Of a stretch of 64,000 nt of DNA, positions 52,326 through 62,860 are shown one piece after another. This DNA comes from Segatella baroniae B14 (GTDB lineage: Bacteria; Bacteroidota; Bacteroidia; Bacteroidales; Bacteroidaceae): positions 1,747,001-1,811,000 of the forward strand of contig NZ_CP091799.1 of the NCBI RefSeq assembly GCF_022024235.1, given 5' to 3'. The notes below the pieces were generated by a model. It searched no databases, had not been told where the DNA came from, and saw only the letters and a program-made list of their open reading frames with translations. Numbering within the stretch: the stretch's first letter is position 1; each line of letters opens with the position of its first letter. Both the position numbers and the translations under genes were made by a program.

Positions 52326-53894
52326 ATGAGCAATGGATTATTATTGTGGGTAGACGACGAAATCGAACTTCTAAAGGCACATATTATATTCCTTGAGAAG
52401 AAAGGATACGAAGTTGTAACAGCAAGTAACGGCAGCGACGCAATTGACCTATGCAAACAGCAGAACTATGATCTTATAATGCTGGATGAGATGATGCCTG
52501 GTATCAGTGGACTAGAAACGCTCCAAAAGATAAAGGATATTCAACCTACGACCCCTATTGTTATGGTCACTAAAAGCGAGGAAGAACACATCATGGATCA
52601 GGCAATCGGATCTAAAATAGCAGATTATCTGATTAAGCCTGTCAATCCTAGTCAAATTTTGCTCAGTCTGAAAAAAAATATCCACCGAAAGGAAATCGTT
52701 ACTGAAGTAACACAGAGCGAATATCAGCAAAACTACCAGAATATCATGATGCAGATCAGCGAATGCAGAACTGCACAAGACTGGATTAACCTATATAAAA
52801 CTCTTGTGAAATGGGAACTCGAACTCAGTAGTACAGATAGCGAAATGACCGATATGCTGAAAATGCAAAAAGAAGAAGCCAATATCGGATTTGCTAAATA
52901 CATATCCAAAAACTATCTATACTGGGTTAACCCCAAGACCATGAAGGATAAAGAAGCCGAACGGCCTATAATAAGTCCAGAGATTTTCAAGAAAAAATTA
53001 TTCCCATTATTAGATAATAATGAAAAAGTATTTTTCATTGTAATAGACAATTTTCGTTTCGATCAATGGAAAATGCTTGCTAAAGAAATAGGTGATCTGT
53101 ACGACATTGAAGAAGATGTATATATGAGCATTCTTCCTACTGCTACACAATATGCAAGAAATGCGATTTTTAGTGGACTTATGCCTAACAAAATTGCTGA
53201 AATGTTTCCAGAATTGTGGGTAGACGAGGATGAAGAAGAAGGTAAGAATCTGAACGAAGCGCCACTCATCCAGACACAATTAGACCGATTCAGAAGACAC
53301 AATTCTTTTTCTTATCACAAAATCAATGATTCCATAGGTGCAGATAGGTTTTTAGAGCATTTTGATAATCTTAGATCAAAAGATCTCAATGTCGTTGTTA
53401 TCAACTTCATTGATATGTTATCTCATGCCCGAACAGAATCCAAAATGGTTAGAGAGCTCGCTAATAGCGAATCGGCATATCGAAGTATTACCACAAGTTG
53501 GCTGCGACATTCTGTCATATCCGAACTATTTAAACAACTAGCCAAAGAAGATTTTAAAATTATTCTAACTACTGACCATGGCTGCATACGTGCTTCTAAA
53601 CCCGTAAAAATTATCGGAGACAGAAACACCAATACCAATCTGCGATATAAATTAGGAAAGAACTTAGCTTATAATTCCAAGGAAGTCTTTGCCATAAAAG
53701 AGCCTGCTAAAGCACAGTTACCATCACCTAACATTAGCACGTCTTACGTATTTGCCACAGGTGAATCATTCTTTGCTTATCCAAACAATTACAATTATTA
53801 CGTATCTTACTATAAGGATACATTTCAGCATGGTGGCATTTCAATGGAGGAAATGCTCATTCCACTGATTACTTTAAAACCAAGAAAGAGATAA
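52326..53894 (+). CDS. porX: PorX, response regulator with PglZ phosphodiesterase domain
   Basis: This 522-aa regulator of the type IX secretion system has an N-terminal receiver domain. D10/D11 sit in LLWVDDE, the phosphoacceptor is D54 in LIMLDEMMPG, and T82 and K104 are also present. A helical linker covers about 125-215. A PglZ/alkaline phosphatase-superfamily domain follows, with FIVIDNFRFDQWK, FIDMLSHARTESK and LTTDHGCIRASKP supplying metal-binding Asp/His residues. PorX is known to respond to the kinase PorY and to bind nucleotides. No PorY gene is adjacent. Confidence 0.93.
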   Translation: MSNGLLLWVDDEIELLKAHIIFLEKKGYEVVTASNGSDAIDLCKQQNYDLIMLDEMMPGISGLETLQKIKDIQPTTPIVMVTKSEEEHIMDQAIGSKIADYLIKPVNPSQILLSLKKNIHRKEIVTEVTQSEYQQNYQNIMMQISECRTAQDWINLYKTLVKWELELSSTDSEMTDMLKMQKEEANIGFAKYISKNYLYWVNPKTMKDKEAERPIISPEIFKKKLFPLLDNNEKVFFIVIDNFRFDQWKMLAKEIGDLYDIEEDVYMSILPTATQYARNAIFSGLMPNKIAEMFPELWVDEDEEEGKNLNEAPLIQTQLDRFRRHNSFSYHKINDSIGADRFLEHFDNLRSKDLNVVVINFIDMLSHARTESKMVRELANSESAYRSITTSWLRHSVISELFKQLAKEDFKIILTTDHGCIRASKPVKIIGDRNTNTNLRYKLGKNLAYNSKEVFAIKEPAKAQLPSPNISTSYVFATGESFFAYPNNYNYYVSYYKDTFQHGGISMEEMLIPLITLKPRKR

Positions 53895-53905
53895 ATAGAT
53901 AAAAT

Positions 53906-54319
53906 ATGAAGATTACGATTACATCACTGGATAATATCCAGGAAGCCGCTCAAGAATTTTTAAATAATTTAGGCGACAACAAAATTTTTGCGTTTTATGG
54001 TAAAATGGGAGCTGGAAAGACTACTTTCATTAAGGCCATTTGTGAAGCACTAGATGTTGACGACGTGATTACATCACCAACTTTTGCAATCGTCAATGAA
54101 TATACATCTAACAAATTAGGTGAGCCAATATACCATTTTGACTTCTACCGAATTAAAAAGTTAGATGAAGTATACGACATGGGGTATGAAGATTATTTCT
54201 ACAGTGGTAATTTATGTTTCCTAGAATGGCCTGAACTCATAGAAGACCTGCTTCCTGAAGATGCTGTTAAAGTTACTATAACCGCCAACGAAGATGGTAC
54301 TAGAAACATCGAATACTAA
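53906..54319 (+). CDS. tsaE: tRNA threonylcarbamoyladenosine synthesis ATPase TsaE
   Basis: TsaE (137 aa) is the ATPase of the complex that makes threonylcarbamoyladenosine at position 37 of ANN-decoding tRNAs. A Walker A motif (GKMGAGKTTFIKAI), VITSPTFAIVNEY and HFDFYRIKKLDEVYDMGYEDYF are diagnostic. The length is a little under the E. coli protein (153 aa). It follows porX by 11 bases and ends in a strong terminator. Confidence 0.93.
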   Translation: MKITITSLDNIQEAAQEFLNNLGDNKIFAFYGKMGAGKTTFIKAICEALDVDDVITSPTFAIVNEYTSNKLGEPIYHFDFYRIKKLDEVYDMGYEDYFYSGNLCFLEWPELIEDLLPEDAVKVTITANEDGTRNIEY

Positions 54320-54327
54320 ACATAAGC

Positions 54328-54372
54328 ATATAAAAAATGAGAATGCCATTTTGACATTCTCATTTTTTATAT
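54328..54372. terminator. Bidirectional terminator between tsaE and trxA
   Basis: The arms 54328-54345 and 54355-54372 are exact reverse complements (18 bases), enclosing CCATTTTGA. A- and T-runs flank a TGAGAATG core. Confidence 0.85.
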
Positions 54373-54390
54373 ATCATGAAACTATGAATC

Positions 54391-54705
54391 TTACAGCAAA
54401 GCCTTGAATTTTTCTTCGATAGTAGCCTTTGAAGCAGCACCAACGAACTTATCAACTAGCTCACCACCCTTGAAAAACAAAATAGTAGGAATATTACGAA
54501 TACCATATTCCATAGCTATTTCATCATTTTCTTCTACATCACATTTACCTACAACAATCTTGCCATCATAGTCATTAGCAAGTTCTGAAACAATAGGACC
54601 TACCATACGACAAGGACCACACCATGTTGCCCACAAATCTACTACCAAAGGTAATTCACCATTTTTATAAGACTCAAAATTGTCAGTTGTAATTGTTACT
54701 TCCAT
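54391..54705 (-). CDS. trxA: Thioredoxin
   Basis: This 104-aa cytosolic thiol-disulfide oxidoreductase has the active site WATWCGPCRM with C29 and C32. The cis-proline region is IRNIPTILFFKGG, with KFVGAASKATIEEKF at the end. There is no signal peptide, so it is the cytosolic form that supplies electrons to ribonucleotide reductase and others. It is transcribed alone. TAAATTTG at 54738-54745 on the minus strand is a likely -7 box. Confidence 0.95.
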   Translation of the reverse strand: MEVTITTDNFESYKNGELPLVVDLWATWCGPCRMVGPIVSELANDYDGKIVVGKCDVEENDEIAMEYGIRNIPTILFFKGGELVDKFVGAASKATIEEKFKALL

Positions 54706-54782
54706 CTTTATTCCTTTCGTTTAGTTTATAATGTGCACAAATTTAATTAATAAATACGGAATCCGCAAACTTTATGCCATAA

Positions 54783-57700
54783 TTAATTGATATGATAATT
54801 CATATCTGCATTACTGTCTATCAGATGAATCAACTCCTTCGGAATATCAATCATCATATCCTTAGCACGAAGCAAAACTACACTATGTGTATCTTTGTCG
54901 TGTATCTGGAAGTAAACCGCAGTCTTACCAGGATGGTTTGCCAATATGATATTCATATCATTTACTGTTGCTTCGTCAAGTACATCACTTTCTACTTCTA
55001 TCGTAATTTTGTCTATTTTAGTATCCTTTACCGTTTGTAAATATTGTATATCAGAGATACGAAATTCGTAATAATTAGAATCACGATATTTGGGAACACA
55101 TTTACCAGTTATATATACCGAACAGCCTTCTGTCAACATACCTCTCCATTTACCCCAATCTTCACCAAAAAAAGCAAGTTCTCCTGAGCCTTCAAAATCT
55201 TCGATTGTCACAAAGCCGCATGGTTTACCATTCTTGGTAAATTTAGATTTTACGCCTGTAACGATTCCACCTAAAACAATATCTTCCTTCTTTGCAAGCT
55301 CAGCCTTATCCTCAATTTCTGTACAATGCGTATTACACATGCTATTTAACACGATACTATAATCATCAAGAGGATGAGCTGATATATAAATACCGACAAG
55401 ATCACGCTCTCTGTTTAGCTTTTCGATTGTACTCCACTGCTCTCCCTCTGGTATCGGAGGAGTTGCAATTTCAATAGCATCAGCTCCACCAAAGAGTGAT
55501 GTCTGCGCTTCCATTTGCTCAGCCTGGAACAACTGACCATATTTTACAAGTGTATCAAGGAAAACTTCCCCCTTGGCACTAGTACCAAAATATTGTTCAC
55601 GACGAAGACCAAAGCCATCGAAACCACCACTCAGTGCAAGACTCTCAAAAGCCTTACGGTTGACAGAACCAAAATCTACTCGTTCTGCAAAATCAAATAT
55701 TGATTTATATGGCCCATTTTTCTGGCGTTCAGCTACTATAGATGCAGCAGCATTACCACCCATACCCTTAATAGCAGAAAGACCAAAACGAATTTCTCCT
55801 TTATCATTAACACCAAATCCTGAATAACTCTCATTAACATCAGGGCCTAATGTCTGTATACCCATCGACTTACATTCTTCCATCAATTTGGTGATTTCTG
55901 TAATCTGACTAAAACGACGGGTCATCAACGCGGCCATAAATTCTGCAGGATAGTGAGCCTTCATATAGGCTGTCTGGTAAGCTACCCATGAATAGCAAGT
56001 AGCATGAGATTTATTGAAAGCATAAGAAGCAAATTTCTCCCAGTCACCCCAAATTTTTTCAAGCACTTTTGGATCATGACCATTTTCTTGTCCCTGCTTC
56101 AAGAACTTTGGCTTCATTTGGTCTACAATCGCTTTTTTCTTCTTACCCATTGCCTTACGAAGGGCATCACTCTCACCACGAGTAAAACTAGCTAACTGAC
56201 GAGAAAGAAGCATCACTTGCTCTTGATACACAGTAATACCATACGTATCCTTTAAGTATTTCTCCATACAAGGAATGTCATACTTTATCTCTTCCCTGCC
56301 GTTTTTACGAGCAATAAATGAAGGTATATAATCCATAGGTCCTGGTCGATACAGGGCATTCATGGCTATCAAGTCTTCAAAGACGGTAGGCTTTAGTTCA
56401 CGAAGATACTTCTGCATACCTGCTGATTCAAACTGGAAGGTACCAATGGTTCTTCCTTCTTGATACAACTTATAAGTCAGTTCGTCATCAATAGGAATAT
56501 TATCTAGATCTACTTCAACACCAGTAGTTTGCTTAACAACTTTGCAAGCCTCTTTTAACTCGGAAAGTGTTTTCAAACCCAAGAAGTCCATCTTGATCAA
56601 ACCGGTAGATTCAATCACATGACCATCATACTGAGTCACTGCCGTTTTGAGACCAGGAAAATCTGGGTCATCAGCAGTAGATACCGGAACCCAATTACTA
56701 ATCGGGTCACGACAGATAATAAAACCACAAGCATGAATACCTGTTCCTCTGACTGTACCCTCAAGCATTTTAGCATATTTTATAGTATTACGCTCTCTTG
56801 GATCAGAAGACGATTCTGCCTCACGTAATTCAGGAGTACACTTGATTGCATTAGTCAAATTCATCTTCAGACCATCAGGGAGACGATCAGGAATGGCTTT
56901 ACATAAAGCATTTGAACGATCAAGAGGCAACTTTTCTACTCGAGCAACATCCTTTATAGAGTTTTTGGTAGCCATACTCGAATAGGTAATAATATGAGCA
57001 CAGTTTTCATGACCGTACTTATCCATTACCCATCTCAACACCTTACCGCGGCCATCATCATCGAAGTCTGTATCAATATCAGGAAGGTTTACACGATCAG
57101 GATTCAAGAAACGTTCAAACAGTAAATCATACTTTAGTGGGTCTATCTTCGTAATACCTAAACAATAAGCAACCACAGAACCCGCAGCTGAACCACGACC
57201 TGGACCGACCATAACCCCTAACTCCTCACGAGCTGCTCGAATAAAATCAGAGACGATCAAGAAGTAGCCAGGAAAACCCATAGTCTTCATGACATGCAAC
57301 TCGAAATTTACATGTTCTTTTACATTTTGCGGCAGTGGGTCACCGTATAATTTCTTAGCCCCATCGTAAGCTAGTTTTGCTAAATATTCAGCTTCATACT
57401 TGATACGATAAACTTTATCCCATCCTCCTAACGACTCTATCTTCTTCAAACCATCCTCACGAGGAAGAGTATTATCCCCATTTTCATCAGAAGAAAATTC
57501 CTTCAACAAGTCTTCTGTAGAAAACTTTTTTCGGATATCATCCTCTGTACCAAACGATTCAGGAATTGGGAAGAAAGGCATAATAGGACCATGATCTATA
57601 CTGTACATTTCTACTTTGTCCAGTATATCTAATGTATTTGAAAGAGCTTCTGGAACATCAGAGAAAACTTCATTCATCTCCTCACGTGTTTTAAACCACT

Positions 57701-58490
57701 CTTGCTTACTGTATCGCATACGCATCGGATCATCCAAATCCTTACCAGTAGACAAACAAAGCAAATGGTCATGTGCCTCCGCCGTTTCTTTATCCTCAAA
57801 GTGAACGTCGTTGGAACAAATCAATTTGATACCATATTCCTTAGCAAAATCTATTAAGACCTTATTAGCTTTTTGCTGTAAAGGGAAAGCCTCACGGTTA
57901 GCCATAATCACTGGATCCTTTACCTCATGGCGTTGCAGTTCCAGATAATAATCCTCACCAAAAACACGATGATACCATTCTAAAGCTTCACGAGCACCAG
58001 CAATATCACCTTTAATAATTTTAGCAGGGACTTCACCCGCAATACAGGCTGAGCAAACAATAAGACCCTCATGATATTTTTCTAGATCTACGCGATCTGT
58101 TCGAGGACGATAATAATAACCATCAACCCAAGAACGGGATACCAACTTAATGAGATTTTTATATCCCTCATAGTTTTTTGCTAAAACTATAAGATGATAA
58201 CCACTCTGATCACCATTTTCTTTAACCTTGTCTTCAAGACGATGGTGAGCCACATACATCTCACAACCAATTATCGGCTTAAATGGTTCTAAACCTTCCT
58301 TTTTCCGTCCCTTGTTAACACCACTACAATAATCTACAAACTCCTTAATACCAAACATGACGCCATGATCGGTAATAGCCATACCTTTCATGCCATCCTG
58401 AATAGCCTTATCAACAAGACGAGGTATCTTAGACTGACCATCAAGAATAGAATAATGAGTGTGGACGTGTAAATGAACAAAATCTTCCAT
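54783..58490 (-). CDS. dnaE: DNA polymerase III alpha subunit
   Basis: DnaE (1235 aa) is the replicative DNA polymerase. The PHP domain starts [23 protein letters not shown]. The polymerase core has [20 protein letters not shown] and the catalytic [15 protein letters not shown]. The finger region ([30 protein letters not shown]) and an OB fold ([20 protein letters not shown]) follow. It is a little longer than the E. coli protein (1160 aa), as in other Bacteroidetes. It is divergent from psd, and a weak TATCTTTAC element (58521-58529, minus) may be its -7 box. Confidence 0.96.
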   Translation of the reverse strand: MEDFVHLHVHTHYSILDGQSKIPRLVDKAIQDGMKGMAITDHGVMFGIKEFVDYCSGVNKGRKKEGLEPFKPIIGCEMYVAHHRLEDKVKENGDQSGYHLIVLAKNYEGYKNLIKLVSRSWVDGYYYRPRTDRVDLEKYHEGLIVCSACIAGEVPAKIIKGDIAGAREALEWYHRVFGEDYYLELQRHEVKDPVIMANREAFPLQQKANKVLIDFAKEYGIKLICSNDVHFEDKETAEAHDHLLCLSTGKDLDDPMRMRYSKQEWFKTREEMNEVFSDVPEALSNTLDILDKVEMYSIDHGPIMPFFPIPESFGTEDDIRKKFSTEDLLKEFSSDENGDNTLPREDGLKKIESLGGWDKVYRIKYEAEYLAKLAYDGAKKLYGDPLPQNVKEHVNFELHVMKTMGFPGYFLIVSDFIRAAREELGVMVGPGRGSAAGSVVAYCLGITKIDPLKYDLLFERFLNPDRVNLPDIDTDFDDDGRGKVLRWVMDKYGHENCAHIITYSSMATKNSIKDVARVEKLPLDRSNALCKAIPDRLPDGLKMNLTNAIKCTPELREAESSSDPRERNTIKYAKMLEGTVRGTGIHACGFIICRDPISNWVPVSTADDPDFPGLKTAVTQYDGHVIESTGLIKMDFLGLKTLSELKEACKVVKQTTGVEVDLDNIPIDDELTYKLYQEGRTIGTFQFESAGMQKYLRELKPTVFEDLIAMNALYRPGPMDYIPSFIARKNGREEIKYDIPCMEKYLKDTYGITVYQEQVMLLSRQLASFTRGESDALRKAMGKKKKAIVDQMKPKFLKQGQENGHDPKVLEKIWGDWEKFASYAFNKSHATCYSWVAYQTAYMKAHYPAEFMAALMTRRFSQITEITKLMEECKSMGIQTLGPDVNESYSGFGVNDKGEIRFGLSAIKGMGGNAAASIVAERQKNGPYKSIFDFAERVDFGSVNRKAFESLALSGGFDGFGLRREQYFGTSAKGEVFLDTLVKYGQLFQAEQMEAQTSLFGGADAIEIATPPIPEGEQWSTIEKLNRERDLVGIYISAHPLDDYSIVLNSMCNTHCTEIEDKAELAKKEDIVLGGIVTGVKSKFTKNGKPCGFVTIEDFEGSGELAFFGEDWGKWRGMLTEGCSVYITGKCVPKYRDSNYYEFRISDIQYLQTVKDTKIDKITIEVESDVLDEATVNDMNIILANHPGKTAVYFQIHDKDTHSVVLLRAKDMMIDIPKELIHLIDSNADMNYHIN

Positions 58491-58567
58491 TTATATAGTT
58501 CTCTCCTTAGAAAAACGTTGGTAAAGATACGAGTAAAACTCCGAATAGCCAAAAGAAAGAGAAAAAA

Positions 58568-58600
58568 TTTGCAAAATTACCAAAAAAGGTTTACCTTTGC
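58568..58600 (+). promoter_or_regulatory. psd promoter with -33 and -7 elements
   Basis: TTTG (58568-58571) and TACCTTTGC (58592-58600) are spaced by 20 bases, ideal for the Bacteroidetes housekeeping sigma factor. It fixes the psd start at 58629. Confidence 0.75.
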
Positions 58601-58628
58601 ACAGAATGATAAAAACCTAATCCGCAGA

Positions 58629-59321
58629 ATGGGAAATAGAATCAAGAAATTTAAAAAAATCAGAATACATAGAGAAGGAACAAACACCTTATTGTATAGC
58701 GGTATTTTATTAATAGCAGTTGCGGGACTGCTATGGTATGTCTTTGAAACAAAAATTCCATTTTGGAGTTTTGTAGTTATTTTCGGTATAGTCTATGGTA
58801 TTGTAACAAACTTTTACCAATGTCCTATCCGCTATATTAATGTAGACGATACCAGCAAACTTGTTGTTGCTCCTGCAGATGGTAAAATCGTTGTTATCGA
58901 GGAAGTTCAAGAAAATGAATACTTCCACGACAAACGCATTATGGTTTCCATTTTTATGAGCCTCTTTAATGTTCATGCTAACTGGTTTCCTGTTGATGGA
59001 AAAGTAAAGTTTGTACGTCATCGCAATGGTAATTTTCATAAAGCATGGCTCCCAAAAGCCAGTGAGGAAAACGAACGAGCAGATACAATGATTACTACAC
59101 CAGACGGTGTTGATATTTTGTGTCGTCAAATTGCCGGTGCAGCAGCTCGTCGTATTGTTACTTACGCTAAAGACGGAGAAGATTGCTTCATTGATGAACA
59201 CCTCGGCTTTATCAAATTAGGGTCACGAGTAGACGTATTCCTTCCTGTCGATTCTGAAATTTTGGTAAAAATGGGACAGAAGACGACTGGCGATCAAACA
59301 ATTCTTGCAAAATTGAAGTAA
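58629..59321 (+). CDS. psd: Phosphatidylserine decarboxylase proenzyme
   Basis: This 230-aa short-type Psd makes phosphatidylethanolamine at the inner membrane. One or two N-terminal helices ([38 protein letters not shown]) come before the catalytic part. [31 protein letters not shown] and the self-cleavage site [10 protein letters not shown], where Ser becomes the pyruvoyl group, are visible. The start at 58629 is set by the promoter. Its stop overlaps the pssA start by one base, giving a two-step phospholipid unit. Confidence 0.93.
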   Translation: MGNRIKKFKKIRIHREGTNTLLYSGILLIAVAGLLWYVFETKIPFWSFVVIFGIVYGIVTNFYQCPIRYINVDDTSKLVVAPADGKIVVIEEVQENEYFHDKRIMVSIFMSLFNVHANWFPVDGKVKFVRHRNGNFHKAWLPKASEENERADTMITTPDGVDILCRQIAGAAARRIVTYAKDGEDCFIDEHLGFIKLGSRVDVFLPVDSEILVKMGQKTTGDQTILAKLK

Positions 59322-60040
59322 TGTCTATCAAGAAACATATTCCAAATACTATTACGTGCTGTAATCTGGTTTCTGGCTGCATTGCCACTACCTATGCGTT
59401 TACAGGAAACACATCCATGGCCCTGGCATGGATTATCATTGGTGCCATATTTGATTTCTTCGATGGAATGAGTGCTCGTTTACTCAAAGTGTCTTCTCCT
59501 ATTGGAAAAGAACTAGACTCACTTGCAGACGATATCACCTTCGGTGTCGCCCCATCTACCATCATTTTTTGGCAACTAAATGTTATAGAGTATCCTGAGT
59601 TCTTAGACACTTATCGAGCATATATTCCATATTTCGCATATATTATGGCTGCTTTTTCTGCTTTAAGACTAGCGAAATTTAATTTGGATGAGCGTCAGAC
59701 TACCTCTTTTATCGGATTACCTACACCTGCTAATGCCCTTTTTTGGGGGTCATTAATTATAGGAGGCACTCCTTTCTTTGAACATTCTACGTATAGTGTA
59801 TACTTTCTACTATTCATGATTTGTCTGAGCAGTTGGCTACTCATTTCTGAGATACCAATGTTCGCTTTGAAATTCAAACATTGGGGATGGAAAGAAAACA
59901 AAGTAAAATATTCTTTTATCATTACATGCATTATCTTCTTTACTCTCTTTTTATGCATCGGCTACTTGACTGCTTCATTTGCATTCATTATAGCTTGGTA
60001 CGTAATTCTTTCAATTATTCTCAACCGTAAGAGAGTATAA
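59321..60040 (+). CDS. pssA: CDP-diacylglycerol-serine O-phosphatidyltransferase
   Basis: PssA (239 aa) is an inner membrane enzyme that makes phosphatidylserine, the substrate of Psd encoded just upstream. The CDP-alcohol phosphotransferase motif DGx2ARx8Gx3Dx3D is complete in FFDGMSARLL followed by PIGKELDSLADD. Multiple helices follow, as in Bacillus-type PssA. The gene overlaps psd by one base. A DUF4834 gene follows 4 bases later, so all three are cotranscribed. Confidence 0.94.
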   Translation: MSIKKHIPNTITCCNLVSGCIATTYAFTGNTSMALAWIIIGAIFDFFDGMSARLLKVSSPIGKELDSLADDITFGVAPSTIIFWQLNVIEYPEFLDTYRAYIPYFAYIMAAFSALRLAKFNLDERQTTSFIGLPTPANALFWGSLIIGGTPFFEHSTYSVYFLLFMICLSSWLLISEIPMFALKFKHWGWKENKVKYSFIITCIIFFTLFLCIGYLTASFAFIIAWYVILSIILNRKRV

Positions 60041-60044
60041 TTAT

Positions 60045-60344
60045 ATGGTAACAATTCTTCATTTTCTGCTAATTATCATCATTGCATTCCTTCTGATTGT
60101 GGGCATGGTCGCTTTTCGTATTTATACACGGATACGCCAACATGCTAATCGCTTTAAACAGCAGATGAATGAATCTTTTGGTAATAATCAACATAGTAAT
60201 GGTTCTTACACTTCTAAGCAGAATAAATCAAAGGATTGTTCTTCGGACGAAGAAATTATTTTCGACGTGCACAATTCTAGAGAAGTAAATAAGAAGATTA
60301 TTCCAAAGGACGAAGGAGAATATGTAGACTTTACAGAAGAATAA
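60045..60344 (+). CDS. DUF4834 small membrane protein
   Basis: This 99-aa protein has an N-terminal transmembrane helix (ILHFLLIIIIAFLLIVGMVAF), a basic stretch (RIYTRIRQHANRFKQQ) and a polar, acidic C-terminal tail (DEEIIFDVHNSREVNKK, YVDFTEE). The pattern fits DUF4834, a Bacteroidetes family with no known role. The linkage to psd and pssA suggests a membrane-associated function, without direct evidence. A terminator follows immediately. Confidence 0.75.
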   Translation: MVTILHFLLIIIIAFLLIVGMVAFRIYTRIRQHANRFKQQMNESFGNNQHSNGSYTSKQNKSKDCSSDEEIIFDVHNSREVNKKIIPKDEGEYVDFTEE

Positions 60345-60388
60345 AAACAATAAAAGGACACCTGCAAAGAGGTATCCTTTTATTGTTT
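60345..60388. terminator. Bidirectional terminator between the DUF4834 gene and pyrH
   Basis: AAACAATAAAAGGA (60345-60358) pairs perfectly with 60375-60388. An inner CCT/AGG pair extends the stem after a two-base mismatch. Confidence 0.75.
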
Positions 60389-60410
60389 ATATATAACATT
60401 CTTACAGAAA

Positions 60411-61121
60411 TTAGTTATGCACAAGTGTGCCTATCTCTTCACCTTCCATTACTTTTTTAAGATTACCAAAGATATCCATATTAAATACATAGATAGGAAG
60501 ATTATTTTCCTTACACATCGTAGTAGCAGTAAGGTCCATCACCTTTAAGCCACGAGTATATATTTCATCATAAGTAATATCAGTAAACTTGGTAGCTGTT
60601 GGATCTTTCTCAGGATCAGCTGTATAAATACCATCTACACGTGTACCTTTCAACATCACATCAGCTTCAATCTCTATACCACGAAGAGAAGAGCCAGTAT
60701 CTGTAGTGAAGTAAGGACTACCAGTCCCAGCAGAGAATATACATACATATCCTGCTTCCATTGACTCTATTGCTTTCCACTTATTATAAAATTCACCGAT
60801 AGGCTCCATACGAATAGCAGTTAATACTTTTGTTTTAACTCCCAAAGCACCCAGGGCACTGCTCAAAGCAAGAGAGTTAATAACAGTTGCACACATACCC
60901 ATCTGATCACCCTTTACACGATCAAACCCCTTCTGACTACCACTAAGCCCACGGAAAATGTTACCACCTCCGATAACAATACCTATCTGTACACCCATTT
61001 CGTGAACTTCCTTAATCTGTTTTGCATAGTCAGATAAACGATCTGGATCAATACCGAAACCTTGATTACCCATTAAACTTTCACCACTCAACTTGAGCAG
61101 TATTCTCTTGAATCTTGCCAT
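60411..61121 (-). CDS. pyrH: UMP kinase
   Basis: PyrH (236 aa) phosphorylates UMP to UDP in pyrimidine nucleotide synthesis. RILLKLSGESLMG, GIVIGGGNIFRG and MGMCATVINSLALS form the nucleotide sites. FSAGTGSPYFTTDTGSSLRGIEIEADVMLKGTRVDGIYTADPEKDP is the conserved amino acid kinase core. The length is normal for the hexameric enzyme. It follows birA in the same orientation with a 19-base gap. Confidence 0.96.
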   Translation of the reverse strand: MARFKRILLKLSGESLMGNQGFGIDPDRLSDYAKQIKEVHEMGVQIGIVIGGGNIFRGLSGSQKGFDRVKGDQMGMCATVINSLALSSALGALGVKTKVLTAIRMEPIGEFYNKWKAIESMEAGYVCIFSAGTGSPYFTTDTGSSLRGIEIEADVMLKGTRVDGIYTADPEKDPTATKFTDITYDEIYTRGLKVMDLTATTMCKENNLPIYVFNMDIFGNLKKVMEGEEIGTLVHN

Positions 61122-61140
61122 ATATTAATAAGTTTACATT

Positions 61141-61875
61141 TTAATCTAACAAAAACTGCACCTCCTTAAAAGCATAAGAGTGCATCACTCCTTTCCGATC
61201 CCTCAGAATTAAATGACCATCATCTTCTACTTCTACCAAAGCACCTTCAAATTCTCCATAAGCATCTCGATAGGTATGAAAACCATGCGATCTATATAAC
61301 GCAGAATGATACAAAGCAACTATCGAATTATAATCAGCTCGTAAAACTAACTCCATTGTTTTTTTGAAAGCCTCAACAATTTCAAGCAATAATTCTTCGC
61401 AATCCAATTCATAACCTAGTATCTGAACAAGCGAAACGGGATTTGGGGCACCACTTCTAAATTCTGTTTGATTAACATTAAGGCCAATACCAAAAATACA
61501 ATTTTTGATATGATGCTGAGCTATCGAAGTTTGAATAAGTGTACCACATAATTTTTTATCCTTCCAATAAACATCATTCGGCCATTTAAGAGTAATACCA
61601 TCCGTATATTTCTCTAAAACAGACTTAATAGCAACAGCCCCCATTTCTGATAATAGAAACTGTCGAGCCACAGGGACCATTGTCGGATGTATCAATATAC
61701 TAAAAAGCAAATTTTTACCAACTTCACTCTCCCACGTATTGGTACCCTGTCCTTTACCTGCCGTCTGATAGTCAGCAACAACAACGGTCATATCTTCACC
61801 ACTCGCTGGTGTATAATCTGCTAACCAACGATTTGTTGAATCCGTTTCCTTTAAATGTATTGCCCTTATATTCAT
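61141..61875 (-). CDS. birA: Biotin-[acetyl-CoA carboxylase] ligase
   Basis: BirA (244 aa) attaches biotin to carboxylase subunits. ETDSTNRWLADYT, VADYQTAGKGQGTNTWESEVGKN, LKWPNDVYWKDKKLCGTLIQ (active lysine) and FGIGLNVNQT are the conserved blocks. The DNA-binding N-terminal domain of the E. coli repressor form is absent, so it is a monofunctional ligase. The C-terminal SH3-like part (HLILRDRKGVMHSYAFKEV) is present. It lies 2 bases after the yraN stop. Confidence 0.92.
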   Translation of the reverse strand: MNIRAIHLKETDSTNRWLADYTPASGEDMTVVVADYQTAGKGQGTNTWESEVGKNLLFSILIHPTMVPVARQFLLSEMGAVAIKSVLEKYTDGITLKWPNDVYWKDKKLCGTLIQTSIAQHHIKNCIFGIGLNVNQTEFRSGAPNPVSLVQILGYELDCEELLLEIVEAFKKTMELVLRADYNSIVALYHSALYRSHGFHTYRDAYGEFEGALVEVEDDGHLILRDRKGVMHSYAFKEVQFLLD

Positions 61876-61877
61876 TT

Positions 61878-62252
61878 TTAAAACAATAATGGGTTAAAAG
61901 CATCCTCGATATGTTTAAACCTTTGGACTATACCATCAGAACCAGTAATTGAGATGATATCAAAGCGAAGCGGTTTGTCAACCTCATAAGTCTTAACATA
62001 GACATTAGCAGCTGATCGTAAATTTTTTATTTTAGCAAGATCAACAGCTTCTTCAGGCATCTGTCCATCATTAACCGTTCTTGTCTTAACCTCTACAAAA
62101 ACAATTAGCTCACCATCAGGAGTCTCTGCAATAATATCAAGATCACGCTTACCGTCCTTCCAATCTCGCTCAAGAATTACATAATCTTCACTTTCCAGGT
62201 ATTCTTGAGCCTTATCCTCCCCCCAAGCACCTAAATCGTTATGTTCTGCCAT
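61878..62252 (-). CDS. YraN family protein (UPF0102)
   Basis: This 124-aa protein has an endonuclease-like fold with GAWGEDKAQEYLESEDYVILERDWK, followed by KRDLDIIAETPDGELIVFVEVKTRT. The D-x-I and VEVKTR residues form a PD-(D/E)xK-like site. Its biological role is not settled. Processing of branched DNA has been proposed for the family. It is the first gene of an operon with birA and pyrH, read from the strong promoter at 62273-62305. Confidence 0.88.
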   Translation of the reverse strand: MAEHNDLGAWGEDKAQEYLESEDYVILERDWKDGKRDLDIIAETPDGELIVFVEVKTRTVNDGQMPEEAVDLAKIKNLRSAANVYVKTYEVDKPLRFDIISITGSDGIVQRFKHIEDAFNPLLF

Positions 62253-62272
62253 TATTATTCACTATTACTAAT

Positions 62273-62305
62273 GCAAAATTACGATTTTTATTCTACATCT
62301 TCAAA
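62273..62305 (-). promoter_or_regulatory. yraN-birA-pyrH promoter with -33 and -7 elements
   Basis: On the minus strand, TTTG (62305-62302) and TAATTTTGC (62281-62273) are spaced by 20 bases, an ideal match. It faces the tadA promoter region. Confidence 0.75.
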
Positions 62306-62342
62306 CTTTTCTTTGTAAATTTGTCTCACTAAAAATAGGTTT

Positions 62343-62795
62343 ATGACAACAGAAGAAATACGAAAAGAAGACGAGAACTTTATGCGCAAAGCACTCATTG
62401 AAGCCCAAAAAGCTTTCGAGGAGGGCGAAATACCCATCGGTGCTATTATTGTATGCAAAGGAAGAATCATATCAAGAGCACACAATCTAACCGAAACACT
62501 GAATGACGTTACGGCTCATGCTGAAATGCAAGCTATAACTGCAGCTGCCAATACACTTGGTGGGAAGTATCTAAAAGACTGCACACTATATGTGACTATC
62601 GAACCATGTACGATGTGTGCCGGTGCCATAGGATGGGCACAAATACCACGAATTGTATACGGTGCTTCCGAAGAAAAACGAGGATATCGTAAATATGCTC
62701 CACAGACTATGCATCCCAAATCCTCAACAACTTGTGGCATACTTGAAGATGAATGCAAAGAACTGATGCAGCGTTTCTTTCAACATCGAAGATAA
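62343..62795 (+). CDS. tadA: tRNA-specific adenosine deaminase
   Basis: TadA (150 aa) deaminates adenosine 34 of tRNA-Arg to inosine. The zinc site is seen in VTAHAEMQAITAAA (His and catalytic Glu) and in TIEPCTMCAGAIGWAQIPRIVYGA (two Cys). The N-terminal EDENFMRKALIEAQKAFEEGEIPIGAIIV is typical. A TAAATTTG element (62316-62323) lies 20 bases before the start. It is a single gene with a strong terminator. Confidence 0.93.
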   Translation: MTTEEIRKEDENFMRKALIEAQKAFEEGEIPIGAIIVCKGRIISRAHNLTETLNDVTAHAEMQAITAAANTLGGKYLKDCTLYVTIEPCTMCAGAIGWAQIPRIVYGASEEKRGYRKYAPQTMHPKSSTTCGILEDECKELMQRFFQHRR

Positions 62796-62799
62796 AACA

Positions 62800-62839
62800 A
62801 ATCGGGCAACCTTTTCATCATGAAAAAAGTTGCCCGATT
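62800..62839. terminator. Bidirectional terminator after tadA
   Basis: AATCGGGCAAC (62800-62810) pairs perfectly with GTTGCCCGATT (62829-62839). The inner CTTTTCAT/ATGAAAA also pairs with little loss. Confidence 0.8.
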
Positions 62840-62860
62840 CTAGCATATAGAAATTCTCTT

